The notes under the pieces are model-generated. The model was not told where the DNA came from. It searched no databases and worked only from the letters and a program-made list of their open reading frames with translations. Of a stretch of DNA of 64,000 bases, positions 8,675 through 17,750 are shown piece by piece. Origin of the DNA: Streptosporangium album (GTDB lineage Bacteria; Actinomycetota; Actinomycetes; Streptosporangiales; Streptosporangiaceae); the NCBI RefSeq assembly GCF_014203795.1, contig NZ_JACHJU010000001.1:1922001-1986000 (forward strand), read 5' to 3'. Made by a program: the position numbers and the translations under genes. Positions within the stretch are counted from its first letter, which is position 1. Every line of letters starts with the position of its first letter.

Positions 8675-8922
8675 TGGACGGACACAGCCTGGCGGAGGTG
8701 GTCGGCGCTCTCGGCATCTTCGCCTTCGTCACCACGGTGATCACGGTGATCGTCGTTCAGGTCGGCGCGACGGTCCGGGCCCGTGCGGCACTTGCCCGCG
8801 AGGACGAATACCGCAGGCTCGCCTCAAGCGGCGCGGACACGCAGCGGGACATCGAGCGGCAACTCGGTGAGATCTGCGAGCGGCTGACCAGGATCGAGAA
8901 GATCCTCAAGACGGTCGAATAG
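8674..8922 (+). CDS. Small membrane-anchored coiled-coil protein
   Basis: An 82-residue protein starting at an ATG that shares its A with the ArsR stop codon, so translation is coupled. An N-terminal membrane helix (residues about 8-30, VVGALGIFAFVTTVITVIVV) is followed by a heptad-like charged segment ending in CERLTRIEKILKTVE. Such small proteins are common next to ArsR-like regulators in actinomycetes; the function is unknown. Its position before the MMPL gene suggests an accessory membrane role, which is inference. Confidence 0.7.
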   Translation: MDGHSLAEVVGALGIFAFVTTVITVIVVQVGATVRARAALAREDEYRRLASSGADTQRDIERQLGEICERLTRIEKILKTVE

Positions 8923-9029
8923 CCCACGAGCATGTCCTGGGCCGCCGAGCGGCAACTCGACGACCCAGGTGGATGAAGAAGTACGCACCAGCTCAGAGGA
9001 ACGCTCCTTCATGGAAAGGACAGCAGTTC

Positions 9030-11189
9030 ATGCTGCCTGAAAGCAAATCACGCGGCCCGCTGACGGAACGGATCGCCGGTTGGTCGGTCCGCCACCGCAT
9101 GGTCACGATCGTCGGGTGGTTCACCCTGGTGATCGTTTCCGTGCTCGCCAGCACGGTCCTGGGCCTGGGTTCGACGAACAGCACCGATCCGGGAGAGTCC
9201 GGCCGCGCCGACCGGGTCCTGGACGCTCAGATCGGCTACGTCCCGCTGCAGGAGAACGTCCTGGTCCAGCCGCTCAAGGACGGGCCCCTCCTCGCCGCCG
9301 ACCCGGAGGTCAGGGGCGCCATCGGGGATCTGACCACGAGCATGCGCCGGGCACCGGGCGCGGTCGCCGCGCTGCGTTCACCGCTGGAGCCGGGCGGGGC
9401 CGATCTGGTCTCCGAGGACGGACGCTCCGGCCTGGTCAACATCCAGATCGCCGGACCCGGCGAGCGGTTCCGCGACCACTACGCCGCGATCGAGTCGGTG
9501 GTCGAGGAGGTGTCGGCCAGGCATCCCGGCGTGCGGCTGGCGCAGGCCGGAGACGTGAGCCTGTCGGACGCGGTGAACGACGGCATCAAGGACGACATGA
9601 AGCGGGCCGAATTCTTCTCGTTGCCGCTTACCGTGGTGATCCTGCTGGTGGTGTTCGGCTCGCTGATCGCCGCGGGGATTCCGCTGCTGCTGGCCGCCAC
9701 CACCGTGCTCGCCGCGTTCGGCCTGCTTCAGGTGGCCGCGCACTGGGTCCCGGTCAACAGCGCCACCTCCTCCGTCGTGCTGCTGATCGGCCTCGCCGTC
9801 GGCATCGACTACTCGCTGTTCTACCTGCGCCGAGAACGTGAGGAACGGGCCGCTGGACACGGCGTGACCGAGGCACTCGAGATCACCGCGCGGACCTCGG
9901 GCCACGTGGTGGTCGTCTCCGGTCTCACCGTGATGCTGTGCCTGACCGGCCTGCTGTTCACCGGCCTGGACAACTTCCGGGGCCTGACCGTGGGAACGAT
10001 CCTGGTCGTCGGTCTCGCCATGATCGGTTCGGTCACGGTGCTGCCCGCTCTGCTGGCCCTGCTCGGCCACCACGTCGACAAGGCTCGCATTCCCTGGCTC
10101 GGCCGCCGCCGCACCGCGGCCGGCGAGTCCCGCTTCTGGACAGCCGTGGCGCGCGCAGTCGTGCGGCGTCCGCTGCTATGGGGAGGCCTGGCCACGATCA
10201 CCCTGGTCGTGCTGACTCTGCCCGCGTTCGGAATGCGGCTCCAGGACGCGGCGGTCACCGACAGCCTGCCCCGTGAGGTCCCGGCGGTGGACTCCGCGAT
10301 CCGCATGCAGGAGGCGTTCCCCGGCAGCCCGCTGCCCGCGTGGGTGGTCATCTGGGAGAAGCGCGCCGCCGCGCTGGACGCCCCCGGGGTGCGGCAGGCG
10401 GTGAAGGCGCTGCACCCGGTCTCCACCGCGCGGGTCGACCGGATCATGGTCGCTCGCGTCCCGCTGGCCGACTCCGGCACGGGCGAGGTGGCCAACCGTT
10501 CCCTGGAGGAGTTGCGTGCCGTGAAGGCTCCGGCCGCGCTCGGCTCACTGGACGGCCTGGACTACGCGGTGGCGGGCAAGACCGCGTTCGCCTACGACTT
10601 CACCAAGCAGATCACCGAGCGCTCGCCGCTGGTGATCGGGTTCGTGCTCACGCTCGCGCTCATACTGCTGGCGATCTCGTTTCGATCCCTGGCGGTGTCC
10701 CTGGTGTCGATCCTGCTCAACCTGCTGTCGCTCGGTGCCGCCTACGGGGTGCTGACCTGGGTGTTCCAAGACAGCCGGCTGGGCACGGTGCTCGGCTTCA
10801 CCTCCTATGGCGGAGTGATCGGCTGGTTGCCGCTGTTCATGTTCGTGATCTTGTTCGGGCTGAGCATGGACTACCACATCTTCGTCCTCAGCAGGATCCG
10901 GGAACGCCGCGCCGCCGGCGCCCCGGTGCGCCAGGCCGTCGTCGCCGGGATCGGCACCAGTTCCGGCGTCGTCACCAGCGCCGCCGTGATCATGACTGCC
11001 GCGTTCAGCGTCTTCGTGGTCCTGTCGGCGATCGAGTACAAGATGATGGGCATCGGGCTCTCGGTCGCCATCCTGATCGACGCGACCCTTGTCCGGGGTG
11101 TGTTGCTGCCGGCCGCGATCACTCTGCTCGGCGAGCGGTTCATGACTCCCACAACAGGGCGGGGAGGCACGGATGCAGCCACAGGTTGA
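9030..11189 (+). CDS. MMPL-family RND transporter
   Basis: A 719-residue exporter with the MMPL layout: TM1 at about residues 25-45, a periplasmic domain, five clustered helices (from VVILLVVFGSLIAAGIPLLL), a GLAVGIDYSLFYLRREREER motif with the functional Asp-Tyr pair, a second periplasmic domain, and a C-terminal helix bundle with LFGLSMDYHIFVLSRIRERR, the second proton-relay motif. Substrates in the family include lipids and hydrophobic drugs; none can be named here. I prefer the ATG at 9030; an in-frame ATG at 8973 would add 19 residues that look unlike a signal segment. It follows an ArsR regulator and a small membrane protein, probably in one operon, a common layout for regulated efflux. 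Confidence 0.88.
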   Translation: MLPESKSRGPLTERIAGWSVRHRMVTIVGWFTLVIVSVLASTVLGLGSTNSTDPGESGRADRVLDAQIGYVPLQENVLVQPLKDGPLLAADPEVRGAIGDLTTSMRRAPGAVAALRSPLEPGGADLVSEDGRSGLVNIQIAGPGERFRDHYAAIESVVEEVSARHPGVRLAQAGDVSLSDAVNDGIKDDMKRAEFFSLPLTVVILLVVFGSLIAAGIPLLLAATTVLAAFGLLQVAAHWVPVNSATSSVVLLIGLAVGIDYSLFYLRREREERAAGHGVTEALEITARTSGHVVVVSGLTVMLCLTGLLFTGLDNFRGLTVGTILVVGLAMIGSVTVLPALLALLGHHVDKARIPWLGRRRTAAGESRFWTAVARAVVRRPLLWGGLATITLVVLTLPAFGMRLQDAAVTDSLPREVPAVDSAIRMQEAFPGSPLPAWVVIWEKRAAALDAPGVRQAVKALHPVSTARVDRIMVARVPLADSGTGEVANRSLEELRAVKAPAALGSLDGLDYAVAGKTAFAYDFTKQITERSPLVIGFVLTLALILLAISFRSLAVSLVSILLNLLSLGAAYGVLTWVFQDSRLGTVLGFTSYGGVIGWLPLFMFVILFGLSMDYHIFVLSRIRERRAAGAPVRQAVVAGIGTSSGVVTSAAVIMTAAFSVFVVLSAIEYKMMGIGLSVAILIDATLVRGVLLPAAITLLGERFMTPTTGRGGTDAATG

Positions 11190-11221
11190 TCCCGCGAAAA
11201 ACGACTTGATTGAATGACGGG

Positions 11222-11638
11222 ATGGACGAGTTCCAGGCCCGCGCGAGGTTCCAGGCCGCCCGGGTCGCCCGGCTGGCCACGGCGGACGCCCGGGGCACGC
11301 CCCATCTGGTCCCCGTCGCCTTCGATCTGGACGGCGACACGGTCGCCTTCGCGATCGATCACAAGCCCAAGCGCACGACGGACCTCCGGCGCCTGCGCAA
11401 CATCGCGGTCAACGACCGGGTGTGCCTGCTGGCGGACCACTACGACGACGACTGGCTGCGGCTGTGGTGGGTCCGCGCCGACGGAAGAGCCCGGATCGCC
11501 GAGGACGGCGCGGCCCGGGAGCGGGCGCTCGGGCGTCTCGCGGAGCGCTACCCGCAGTACCGCGACCGCCCTCCCCGGGGCCCGGTGGTCCTGATCGAGG
11601 TGGAGACCTGGACGGGCTGGTCCTACGAGGGCGGATAG
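11222..11638 (+). CDS. PPOX-class, probable F420-dependent oxidoreductase (Rv0121-type)
   Basis: A 138-residue split-barrel flavin/deazaflavin protein. Family features visible: an N-terminal helix with FQAARVARLATADARGTPHL, the core VPVAFDLDGDTVAFAIDHKP with KRTTDLRRLRNI, and LLADHYDDDWLRLWWVRADG. This pattern fits the subfamily annotated in mycobacteria as probable F420-dependent enzymes; the cofactor is inferred from that. A TTG at 11210 would add four residues, but ATG at 11222 is preferred. It starts 33 bp after the MMPL gene and could be cotranscribed, though no functional link is evident. Confidence 0.82.
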   Translation: MDEFQARARFQAARVARLATADARGTPHLVPVAFDLDGDTVAFAIDHKPKRTTDLRRLRNIAVNDRVCLLADHYDDDWLRLWWVRADGRARIAEDGAARERALGRLAERYPQYRDRPPRGPVVLIEVETWTGWSYEGG

Positions 11639-11752
11639 TCCCGTCCGGCGCGTTCGGCGGAGAACCCGTGGCCGTACGGAGATCCGGCGGGCGCCGGGAC
11701 ACGGAAGGTCAGCCGGTCGGCGGACGCGTCGATCCGGTCGGGGGCCCCATGC

Positions 11753-11779
11753 CATGGCGGCGGTGCGAACGCCGCCATG
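11753..11779. repeat. Perfect 10-bp inverted repeat downstream of the PPOX gene
   Basis: CATGGCGGCG at 11753-11762 and CGCCGCCATG at 11770-11779 flank a 7-base loop. It lies in the 353-bp gap between the PPOX and superoxide dismutase genes, 115 bp after the PPOX stop. It can act as an actinomycete-type terminator without a T run, or as an operator. The rest of this gap shows only the two Nur-like sites. Confidence 0.55.
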
Positions 11780-11882
11780 TGGGCCGGCCTTGAACACTGT
11801 GGCGGTCGGCACCGCGCCGGACGTCGGCCCGACGGTCACGAGACCCCCTTGGACCAAACCAACACCTGCCAGCATGCCGTAG

Positions 11883-11950
11883 TTGCAAGTTATTCGCAAT
11901 AGAGGGAGGACCTAGGTCGCGGATCTGATGCAGATGCAAACCTCTTGCAA
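11883..11950. promoter_or_regulatory. Two Nur-box-like sites upstream of the superoxide dismutase gene
   Basis: Two motifs fit TGCAA-N5-TTGCA: TTGCAA-GTTAT-TCGCAA at 11883-11899 and ATGCAA-ACCTC-TTGCAA at 11934-11950, spaced 51 bp apart. In Streptomyces the nickel-responsive Fur homologue Nur binds sites of this form and represses the Fe-superoxide dismutase gene when nickel is available. Both sites lie 42-109 bp before the GTG start, so they would overlap the promoter. The match is by eye; a Fur- or Zur-type protein could also bind. Confidence 0.65.
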
Positions 11951-11991
11951 TAGTCTCCGGAAGAAGCACTGATCAACGAGGAGGTAGACCC

Positions 11992-12600
11992 GTGGGCGAG
12001 TACACCCTTCCGGACATGCCCTACGACTACGCGGCGCTGGAGCCCGCGATCACCGGCGAGATCCTGGAGCTGCACCACTCCAAGCACCACGCCGCCTACG
12101 TCAAGGGAGCCAACGACACGCTGGAGCGGCTGGCCGAGGCCCGGGACAAGGGCGAGTTCGGCGGGCTGGTCGGACTGGAGAAGACCTTCGCCTTCAACCT
12201 GTCCGGGCACGTGCTGCACTCGATCTTCTGGCAGAACCTCTCCCCCGACGGCGGCGACCGCCCCGACGGCGAGCTCGCCGCGGCCATCGACGAGCACTTC
12301 GGCTCGTTCGAGGCCTTCAGCAAGCAGCTCACCACCGCGACCGCGGGCGTGCAGGGCTCCGGCTGGGGCATCCTGGCCTGGGAGCCGCTCTCCCGGCGTC
12401 TCGTGGTCGAGCAGGTCTACGACCACCACGGCAACGTCGGCATGAACACCACGCCGCTGCTGGTCTTCGACGCCTGGGAGCACGCCTACTATCTGCAGTA
12501 CCGCAACGTGCGCCCCGACTACGTCGAGAAGCTCTGGAGCCTCGTCAACTGGGCGGATGTCACGGAGCGTTTCTCAACAGTTACGAGCGCGAAAATCTGA
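11992..12600 (+). CDS. sodF: Superoxide dismutase, Fe/Mn family (SodF-like)
   Basis: A 202-residue cytoplasmic enzyme that dismutates superoxide. The four metal ligands are visible: His28 ([10 protein letters not shown]), His73 ([13 protein letters not shown]), Asp160 and His164 ([12 protein letters not shown]). [10 protein letters not shown] and [15 protein letters not shown] agree more with actinomycete Fe-type enzymes than with Mn-type, though metal choice cannot be settled from sequence. Start is GTG at 11992 with GAGGAGGTAGACCC upstream. Nur-like sites in the promoter suggest nickel repression, which would imply a Ni-superoxide dismutase elsewhere in the genome. Confidence 0.93.
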   Translation: MGEYTLPDMPYDYAALEPAITGEILELHHSKHHAAYVKGANDTLERLAEARDKGEFGGLVGLEKTFAFNLSGHVLHSIFWQNLSPDGGDRPDGELAAAIDEHFGSFEAFSKQLTTATAGVQGSGWGILAWEPLSRRLVVEQVYDHHGNVGMNTTPLLVFDAWEHAYYLQYRNVRPDYVEKLWSLVNWADVTERFSTVTSAKI

Positions 12601-12669
12601 CCGAAGAACGCAAGAAGATTCGGCCCGGTCTCTACTGGTCGCATTACGCAAATCGGTAAGCTGCCTACC

Positions 12670-13803
12670 ATGCGTGCGCCGTCCGGATACCTTCTTGCAG
12701 CGCGCTACCGGCTGTCAGAACCGGTTGGGCGCGGCGGCATGGGCACCGTCTGGCGGGCATACGACGAGCTGCTGGGCCGCGAGGTGGCCGTCAAGGAGGT
12801 GCGGCTGCCCCTCGTCCTCGACGAGGACCTGAGGGCGGAGCTGTGCGCCAGGACCGAGCGTGAGGGGCGGGCGACCGCGATGGTCGCCCATCCCTCGGTG
12901 ATCACCGTCTTCGACGTCGTCACCGAGGACGAGCGCCCCTGGATCGTGATGGAGCTGCTCCGGGCCAGGTCCCTGGAGCAGCTCCTCCAGGAGAGGGGCC
13001 CGTTGCCGCCGCGCCAGGTGGCGGAGATCGGGCGACAGGTCCTGGGCGCGCTGCGGGCCGTGCACGCCAAGGGCATCCTGCACCGCGACGTCAAGCCCAG
13101 CAACGTCCTGGTGACCGACGACCGGGCGGTGCTCACCGACTTCGGCCTGGCCGCCCTCGAAGGCGACGTGTCGATCACCCAGGCGGGCATCGTGCTCGGC
13201 TCGGCCGGATACATCGCCCCCGAGCGCGTGCTGGGCGCCAAGGCCCACCCCTCCGGCGACCTGTGGTCACTCGGCGCGACCCTCTACACCGCCGTCGAGG
13301 GCCGCGGCCTGCACGGACGCCGTACGGCCGCCGCCGCGCTGGCGGCGCTGACCAGCGGCGAGCCCATCCCGATGGACAAGGCCGGCCCGTTGACCCCGGT
13401 GCTGCAGGGCCTGCTCAAGATCGACCCGAACGGCCGGCTCGACGCGGTGCGCGCCTCCCTGATGCTGGCCCGGGTGGCTGCCGGCGGATCAGCCGAGGAG
13501 CCGTTCGCCCGCACCTCGGGCAAGGCCGTCAGGAACACCGCGACGATCACCGTCCCCTCGTTCAGCCGCCGGCCGCCCCACCGGGGGACACACCGGGTCG
13601 GTTCCGCGCCGATCCCCGATCCGCCCCCCATTCCCACTCCGGTGCCGCACCCTCGGGGGCACCGGCGTCCGGCCGAGGGGACGCACCGCAAATCGGCGGA
13701 ACACCCCCCGACTCAACGCCCGTTCGTCCGAATCATGACGCCTTTCATCAGGTTGATGCTCCCGCGCCTTCTCTGGCCGAGAGAGCTTCGTAAGCGTGGA
13801 TAA
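12670..13803 (+). CDS. Soluble Ser/Thr protein kinase (PknB-type catalytic domain)
   Basis: A 377-residue Hanks-type kinase. Catalytic features are intact: glycine loop VGRGGMGTVWRAYDE, VAVKEVRLP (ATP-binding Lys), HRDVKPSNVLVTDD catalytic loop, DFGLAALEGD, and the activation segment ending GSAGYIAPERVLG. After the kinase domain (to about residue 270) come a Pro-rich linker and a basic C-terminus (RLMLPRLLWPRELRKRG) without a clear membrane helix, so it may be soluble or peripherally bound. A second, related kinase gene begins 35 bp downstream; the pair probably arose by tandem duplication, since the N-termini align well (RYRLSEPVGRGGMGTVWRAY against RYELITPLGRGTMGTVWRAF). Targets unknown. 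Confidence 0.9.
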   Translation: MRAPSGYLLAARYRLSEPVGRGGMGTVWRAYDELLGREVAVKEVRLPLVLDEDLRAELCARTEREGRATAMVAHPSVITVFDVVTEDERPWIVMELLRARSLEQLLQERGPLPPRQVAEIGRQVLGALRAVHAKGILHRDVKPSNVLVTDDRAVLTDFGLAALEGDVSITQAGIVLGSAGYIAPERVLGAKAHPSGDLWSLGATLYTAVEGRGLHGRRTAAAALAALTSGEPIPMDKAGPLTPVLQGLLKIDPNGRLDAVRASLMLARVAAGGSAEEPFARTSGKAVRNTATITVPSFSRRPPHRGTHRVGSAPIPDPPPIPTPVPHPRGHRRPAEGTHRKSAEHPPTQRPFVRIMTPFIRLMLPRLLWPRELRKRG

Positions 13804-13838
13804 AGCGTTATTCAAGGAAGGGTCGTTATCTTCTTCTC

Positions 13839-15254
13839 ATGCCGGAACAGCACACGCGCGTGCTCGCTGACCGCTACGAGCTGATCACACCGCTCGGCAG
13901 GGGCACCATGGGCACTGTTTGGCGTGCCTTCGATCGTGCCCTGGGCCGCGAGGTCGCGATCAAGGAAATCCGCCAGGAGTCCGGGCTCAGCGAGGCACAG
14001 CGCACCGAACTCCGCGAGCGCATGATCCGTGAGGGTCGTACGGCTGCCCGCATCAGCCATCCGTCCGTGGCCACCGTCCACGATGCGATCATCGAGAACG
14101 GCAGTCCGTGGATCATCATGGAGCTCGTGCAGGCGCGCTCCCTCGAGCAGGTGGTCGAGGAGGAGGGGCCGCTGCCACCCCGGCTGGTCGCCGAGATCGG
14201 CGTGGATCTCCTCGGGGCGCTGCGCGCCGCCCACGCCCAGGGTGTGCTGCACCGTGACGTCAAGCCCGGCAACGTGCTGATCACCGAGAACGGCCGGGTG
14301 GTGCTCACCGACTTCGGCATCGCCAAGGCCGAGGGGGACACCAACCTCACCAAGACCGGCATGGTGATCGGCTCCCCGGGGTACACGGCGCCCGAGCGGG
14401 CTCGCGGGGAGCACACCGGACCGGAGTCGGACCTCTGGTCGCTCGGGGCCACCCTGTACTTCGCGGTGGAGGGCCGGCCGGCCTACGAGCGATCCTCGGT
14501 GGCGGAGACCCTCGCCGCGCTGATGACCGACAGGGCCGATCCGCCGGTCCAGGCCGGGCTGCTCCGCCCTGTCCTGGAGCAACTCCTGGAGCGGGACCAC
14601 ACGGTACGGCTCGCGCCCGCCCAGGCGGCGGCGATGCTCCGGGCCGTGGCCGAAACCCCTTCGGCCTCGGCGGGATCGGCACCGGCTCCCGCGCCCCCCG
14701 CACCGGCTCCCGCGAACGCGGAGGCGAACGTACGCGCGGACGCACCCCCGGCGGACGAGGAGTTCGACGCCGACCGCACCATGATGGTCATCCGTCCCAA
14801 GAACGCTCTCCGCCTCCCCCCCAGGGCCGCCGCGACTCCGCCCTTCCCCGAGGGAACCGGGCCGGGACCGGGGACACCGGCCGCCAGATGGCCCGGCACC
14901 GCGCCTCAGCCCCCCTACACGGGCTCACGGCAGGGGCCGCCCGCCGTACCCCCGCAGGGGCCTCCCGGCGCGGTGAGACCGGATACGCAGGACGGGCCGG
15001 GGCGCGGATTCCCCGGGCCGTCCGGGGCTCCCGGCGCGGACCCCGTGTGGCCGGCGGGGCCGGCGGCTCCCAACCGGGGCCACTCGCAGTATCCGGGCCT
15101 GGGGACCGACCTGTTCGCGATCGCGGGACAGGGCGGCAAGGGCGAGCAGACGACCACACCGGCCAGGACCCGGGTCGGCCTGATCGTCCTCATGAGCGTG
15201 GCGGCCGTCGCCCTGGTGGCCATCGTGATCCTGGCGTTCGCGCTCTGGCGTTGA
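13839..15254 (+). CDS. Membrane-anchored Ser/Thr protein kinase
   Basis: A 471-residue Hanks-type kinase with LGRGTMGTVWRAFDRALG, VAIKEIRQE, HRDVKPGNVLITENG, DFGIAKAEGDTNL and GSPGYTAPERARG, all intact. Beyond residue 270 a long Pro/Ala/Gly-rich cytoplasmic linker leads to a single C-terminal membrane helix (VGLIVLMSVAAVALVAIVIL) that ends almost at the C-terminus, leaving no external sensor such as PASTA repeats. It therefore probably senses through partners or internal cues. It follows a paralogous soluble kinase by 35 bp and precedes fumC by 36 bp, so cotranscription is plausible. Confidence 0.9.
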   Translation: MPEQHTRVLADRYELITPLGRGTMGTVWRAFDRALGREVAIKEIRQESGLSEAQRTELRERMIREGRTAARISHPSVATVHDAIIENGSPWIIMELVQARSLEQVVEEEGPLPPRLVAEIGVDLLGALRAAHAQGVLHRDVKPGNVLITENGRVVLTDFGIAKAEGDTNLTKTGMVIGSPGYTAPERARGEHTGPESDLWSLGATLYFAVEGRPAYERSSVAETLAALMTDRADPPVQAGLLRPVLEQLLERDHTVRLAPAQAAAMLRAVAETPSASAGSAPAPAPPAPAPANAEANVRADAPPADEEFDADRTMMVIRPKNALRLPPRAAATPPFPEGTGPGPGTPAARWPGTAPQPPYTGSRQGPPAVPPQGPPGAVRPDTQDGPGRGFPGPSGAPGADPVWPAGPAAPNRGHSQYPGLGTDLFAIAGQGGKGEQTTTPARTRVGLIVLMSVAAVALVAIVILAFALWR

Positions 15255-15290
15255 ATCCCCGCTTTATCTCCCACGACGCAGACTGGACTC

Positions 15291-16682
15291 ATGAGCGACT
15301 ATCGGATCGAGCATGACTCGATGGGTGAGGTGCGGGTCCCGGCGGACGCGAAGTGGCGGGCACAGACCCAGCGCGCGGTGGAGAACTTTCCCATCTCCGG
15401 GCGCGGGCTGGAGAGCCCCCACATCGCCGCCCTCGGCCTGATCAAGGCGATCGCCGCCGAGGTCAACGCCGGGCTGGGGGTGCTGGACAAGAAGTTGGCC
15501 CAGGCCATCGCCGAGGCCGCCACCGACGTCGCGGAGAACGAGTGGGACGACGAGTTCCCCGTCGACCTCTTCCAGACCGGTTCGGGGACCTCCTCCAACA
15601 TGAACGCCAACGAGGTGATCGCCACACTCGCGGAGGAGCGGCTGGGTCGTCCCGTCCACCCCAACGACCACGTCAACGCCTCGCAGTCCTCCAACGACGT
15701 CTTCCCCACCTCCATCCACGTCGCCGCCACGACCGAGGTGACCTACCACCTCATCCCGTCCCTGAGGCACCTGGCCACCGCGTTGCGGGAGAAGTCACTC
15801 GAGTTCGACCAGGTGGTCAAGGCGGGCAGGACCCACCTGATGGACGCCACCCCGGTCACGCTCGGCCAGGAGTTCGGCGGCTACGCCACCCAGATCGACA
15901 ACGCCATCGCCCGGGTCCGCAGCTCGATCCCGCACCTCGCCCAGCTCCCCCTGGGCGGCACGGCCGTGGGGACCGGCGTCAACACGCCGCCCGGCTTCGC
16001 CTCCCAGGTCATCGAGAAGCTCCGCGAGGCCACCGGACTCCCGTTCTCCGAGGCTCCCGACCACTTCGAGGCCCAGGGCGCCAGGGACGCCATCGTGGAA
16101 CTGTCGGGCCAGCTCCGGACGGTCGCGGTCTCGCTCAACAAGATCGCCAACGATCTCCGCTGGATGGGATCGGGCCCGCGCACCGGACTCGGCGAGATCA
16201 ACCTGCCCGACCTCCAGCCCGGTTCGTCGATCATGCCCGGCAAGGTGAACCCGGTGATCCCCGAGGCCGTGTGCATGGTCGCCGCCCAGGTCATCGGGAA
16301 CGACACGACGATCACCTTCGCCGGAGCCTCGGGCAACTTCGAGCTCAACGTGATGCTGCCGGTCATCGCCCGCAACGTGCTGGAGTCCATCCGGCTGCTC
16401 GCCAACGCCTCCCGGCTGCTCGCCGACCGCTGCGTCCACGACATCACGGCCAACGCCGACCGCCTGCGCGAGTACGCCGAGTCGTCCCCGTCGATCGTCA
16501 CGCCGCTCAACCGGTACGTCGGCTACGAGGAGGCCGCCAAGATAGCCAAGCAGGCCCTGGCCGAGCGCAGGACCATCCGCGAGGTCGTCATCGAGCGCGG
16601 CCACGTCGCCAAGGGCACCGTCACCGAGGAGCAACTCGACGCCCTCCTCGACGTGCTGGCCATGACCCGGCCACCGTCGTAG
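15291..16682 (+). CDS. fumC: Class II fumarate hydratase (FumC)
   Basis: A 463-residue homotetrameric, iron-free fumarase of the TCA cycle. Family hallmarks: [20 protein letters not shown] near residue 90, [16 protein letters not shown] with the proton-transfer His, [20 protein letters not shown], and the signature [12 protein letters not shown] near residue 310 with the catalytic Ser. Length is normal. Close spacing to the upstream kinase gene suggests shared transcription. It duplicates the reaction of the class I enzyme encoded at 5885, with different oxygen and iron sensitivity. Confidence 0.96.
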   Translation: MSDYRIEHDSMGEVRVPADAKWRAQTQRAVENFPISGRGLESPHIAALGLIKAIAAEVNAGLGVLDKKLAQAIAEAATDVAENEWDDEFPVDLFQTGSGTSSNMNANEVIATLAEERLGRPVHPNDHVNASQSSNDVFPTSIHVAATTEVTYHLIPSLRHLATALREKSLEFDQVVKAGRTHLMDATPVTLGQEFGGYATQIDNAIARVRSSIPHLAQLPLGGTAVGTGVNTPPGFASQVIEKLREATGLPFSEAPDHFEAQGARDAIVELSGQLRTVAVSLNKIANDLRWMGSGPRTGLGEINLPDLQPGSSIMPGKVNPVIPEAVCMVAAQVIGNDTTITFAGASGNFELNVMLPVIARNVLESIRLLANASRLLADRCVHDITANADRLREYAESSPSIVTPLNRYVGYEEAAKIAKQALAERRTIREVVIERGHVAKGTVTEEQLDALLDVLAMTRPPS

Positions 16683-16838
16683 CCCGGAGCGCTGAAAAGG
16701 TCGGTCCATTCTCCGGCCGGCAGACTGGGCTCTCCCACGCGGGGAGCCGGAGACCCGCCTCATACACATAGGTAGCCTCAGGACTATGGGGGTTGGCGAC
16801 ATGGGCCGGGATTCGGCTGATTGCCTAGATTCGGCAGC

Positions 16839-17585
16839 ATGATTGACCTAACGGGGCGGCAGGCCGTGGTGACCGGGGCCGGTAGCGGGATCGGGCGTGC
16901 CTGCGCGCAGCGGCTGGCCGCGGCCGGAGCACATGTAGTGGTGGTCGACATCGACGCCGAAGCGACCGCGAAGGTGGCCGCGGAGGTCTCCGGGACACCG
17001 GTGGTCGCTGATCTTTCCAAGCCCGACTTCGTGAACGCGCTGCCCGCCGACGTGGACATCGTGGTGAACAACGCCGGGTTCCAGCACGTGGCGCCGGTCG
17101 AGCAGTTCCCGCCGGCGGTGTTCTCGAAGATCCTCAAGGTCATGGTGGAGGCGCCGTTCCTGCTGGTCCGGGCCGCTCTGCCGGGCATGTACGAGCGAGG
17201 CTGGGGACGGATCGTCAACATCTCGTCGGTCCACGGTCTCCGTGCCTCGCCGTACAAATCGGCATACGTCACGGCCAAGCACGCACTCGAAGGACTGTCG
17301 AAGGTCATCGCCCTGGAAGGCGCGCCGCACGGCGTCACCTCCAACTGCGTGAACCCCGCCTACGTCCGCACCCCGCTGGTGGAGGACCAGGTAGAGGCCC
17401 AGGCCGAGTCCCACGGCATCGGCAGGGATGAGGTCGTCGAGCAGATCATGCTGGCCCCCGCCGCGATCAAACGCCTGATCGAGCCCGAGGAGGTGGCCGA
17501 GATGGTCGTATACCTGTGCGGCCCGCACAGCTCGTTCATCACGGGGACGTCCCTGCCCGTGGACGGCGGCTGGACGGCCCGCTGA
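16839..17585 (+). CDS. 3-hydroxybutyrate dehydrogenase, SDR family
   Basis: A 248-residue short-chain dehydrogenase predicted to oxidise D-3-hydroxybutyrate to acetoacetate with NAD. Visible: VTGAGSGIGRACAQRLA cofactor motif, VVVDIDAE (acidic residue favouring NAD), NNAGFQHVAPVEQFP, which together with the catalytic INISSVHGLRASPYKSAYVT and AKHALEGLSK is very like known BdhA proteins, and NPAYVRTPLVEDQ. ATG at 16839 begins MIDLTGRQAVVTG; an in-frame TTG at 16821 is less likely. The downstream PucR regulator, MHS transporter and hydrolase may form a utilisation cluster for hydroxybutyrate or a related ester, which is inference. Confidence 0.85.
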   Translation: MIDLTGRQAVVTGAGSGIGRACAQRLAAAGAHVVVVDIDAEATAKVAAEVSGTPVVADLSKPDFVNALPADVDIVVNNAGFQHVAPVEQFPPAVFSKILKVMVEAPFLLVRAALPGMYERGWGRIVNISSVHGLRASPYKSAYVTAKHALEGLSKVIALEGAPHGVTSNCVNPAYVRTPLVEDQVEAQAESHGIGRDEVVEQIMLAPAAIKRLIEPEEVAEMVVYLCGPHSSFITGTSLPVDGGWTAR

Positions 17586-17591
17586 ACCCCG

Positions 17592-17738
17592 CCCGGGCCG
17601 CGACGCGCAGCGTTGCCATCAGACCGCGAGGGTGCGCCGGTGATCTGGACTGAGGAGCGAGGGAGCGGAGCGGACGAGGGACGAGGGAAGACACCGGTTA
17701 CCAGCACCCGGGCCGCGACGCGCAGCGTTGCCATCAGA
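17592..17738. repeat. Pair of 32-bp perfect direct repeats before the PucR-type regulator gene
   Basis: A 32-bp sequence beginning CCCGGGCCGCGACGCG and ending GTTGCCATCAGA occurs at 17592-17623 and again at 17707-17738; its last 12 bases are repeated once more at 17739-17750, directly before the ATG at 17751. The repeats bracket a stretch rich in GAGCGAGGGA-like purine repeats. They could be regulator sites of the PucR-type gene or the scar of a local duplication. Confidence 0.7.
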
Positions 17739-17750
17739 GTTGCCATCAGA

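Noticed and set aside
17613..17750. N-terminal extension of the PucR-type regulator to 17613.
   Set aside because: It would translate the direct repeats and purine-rich spacer; the ATG codons at 17751 or 17760 fit better.
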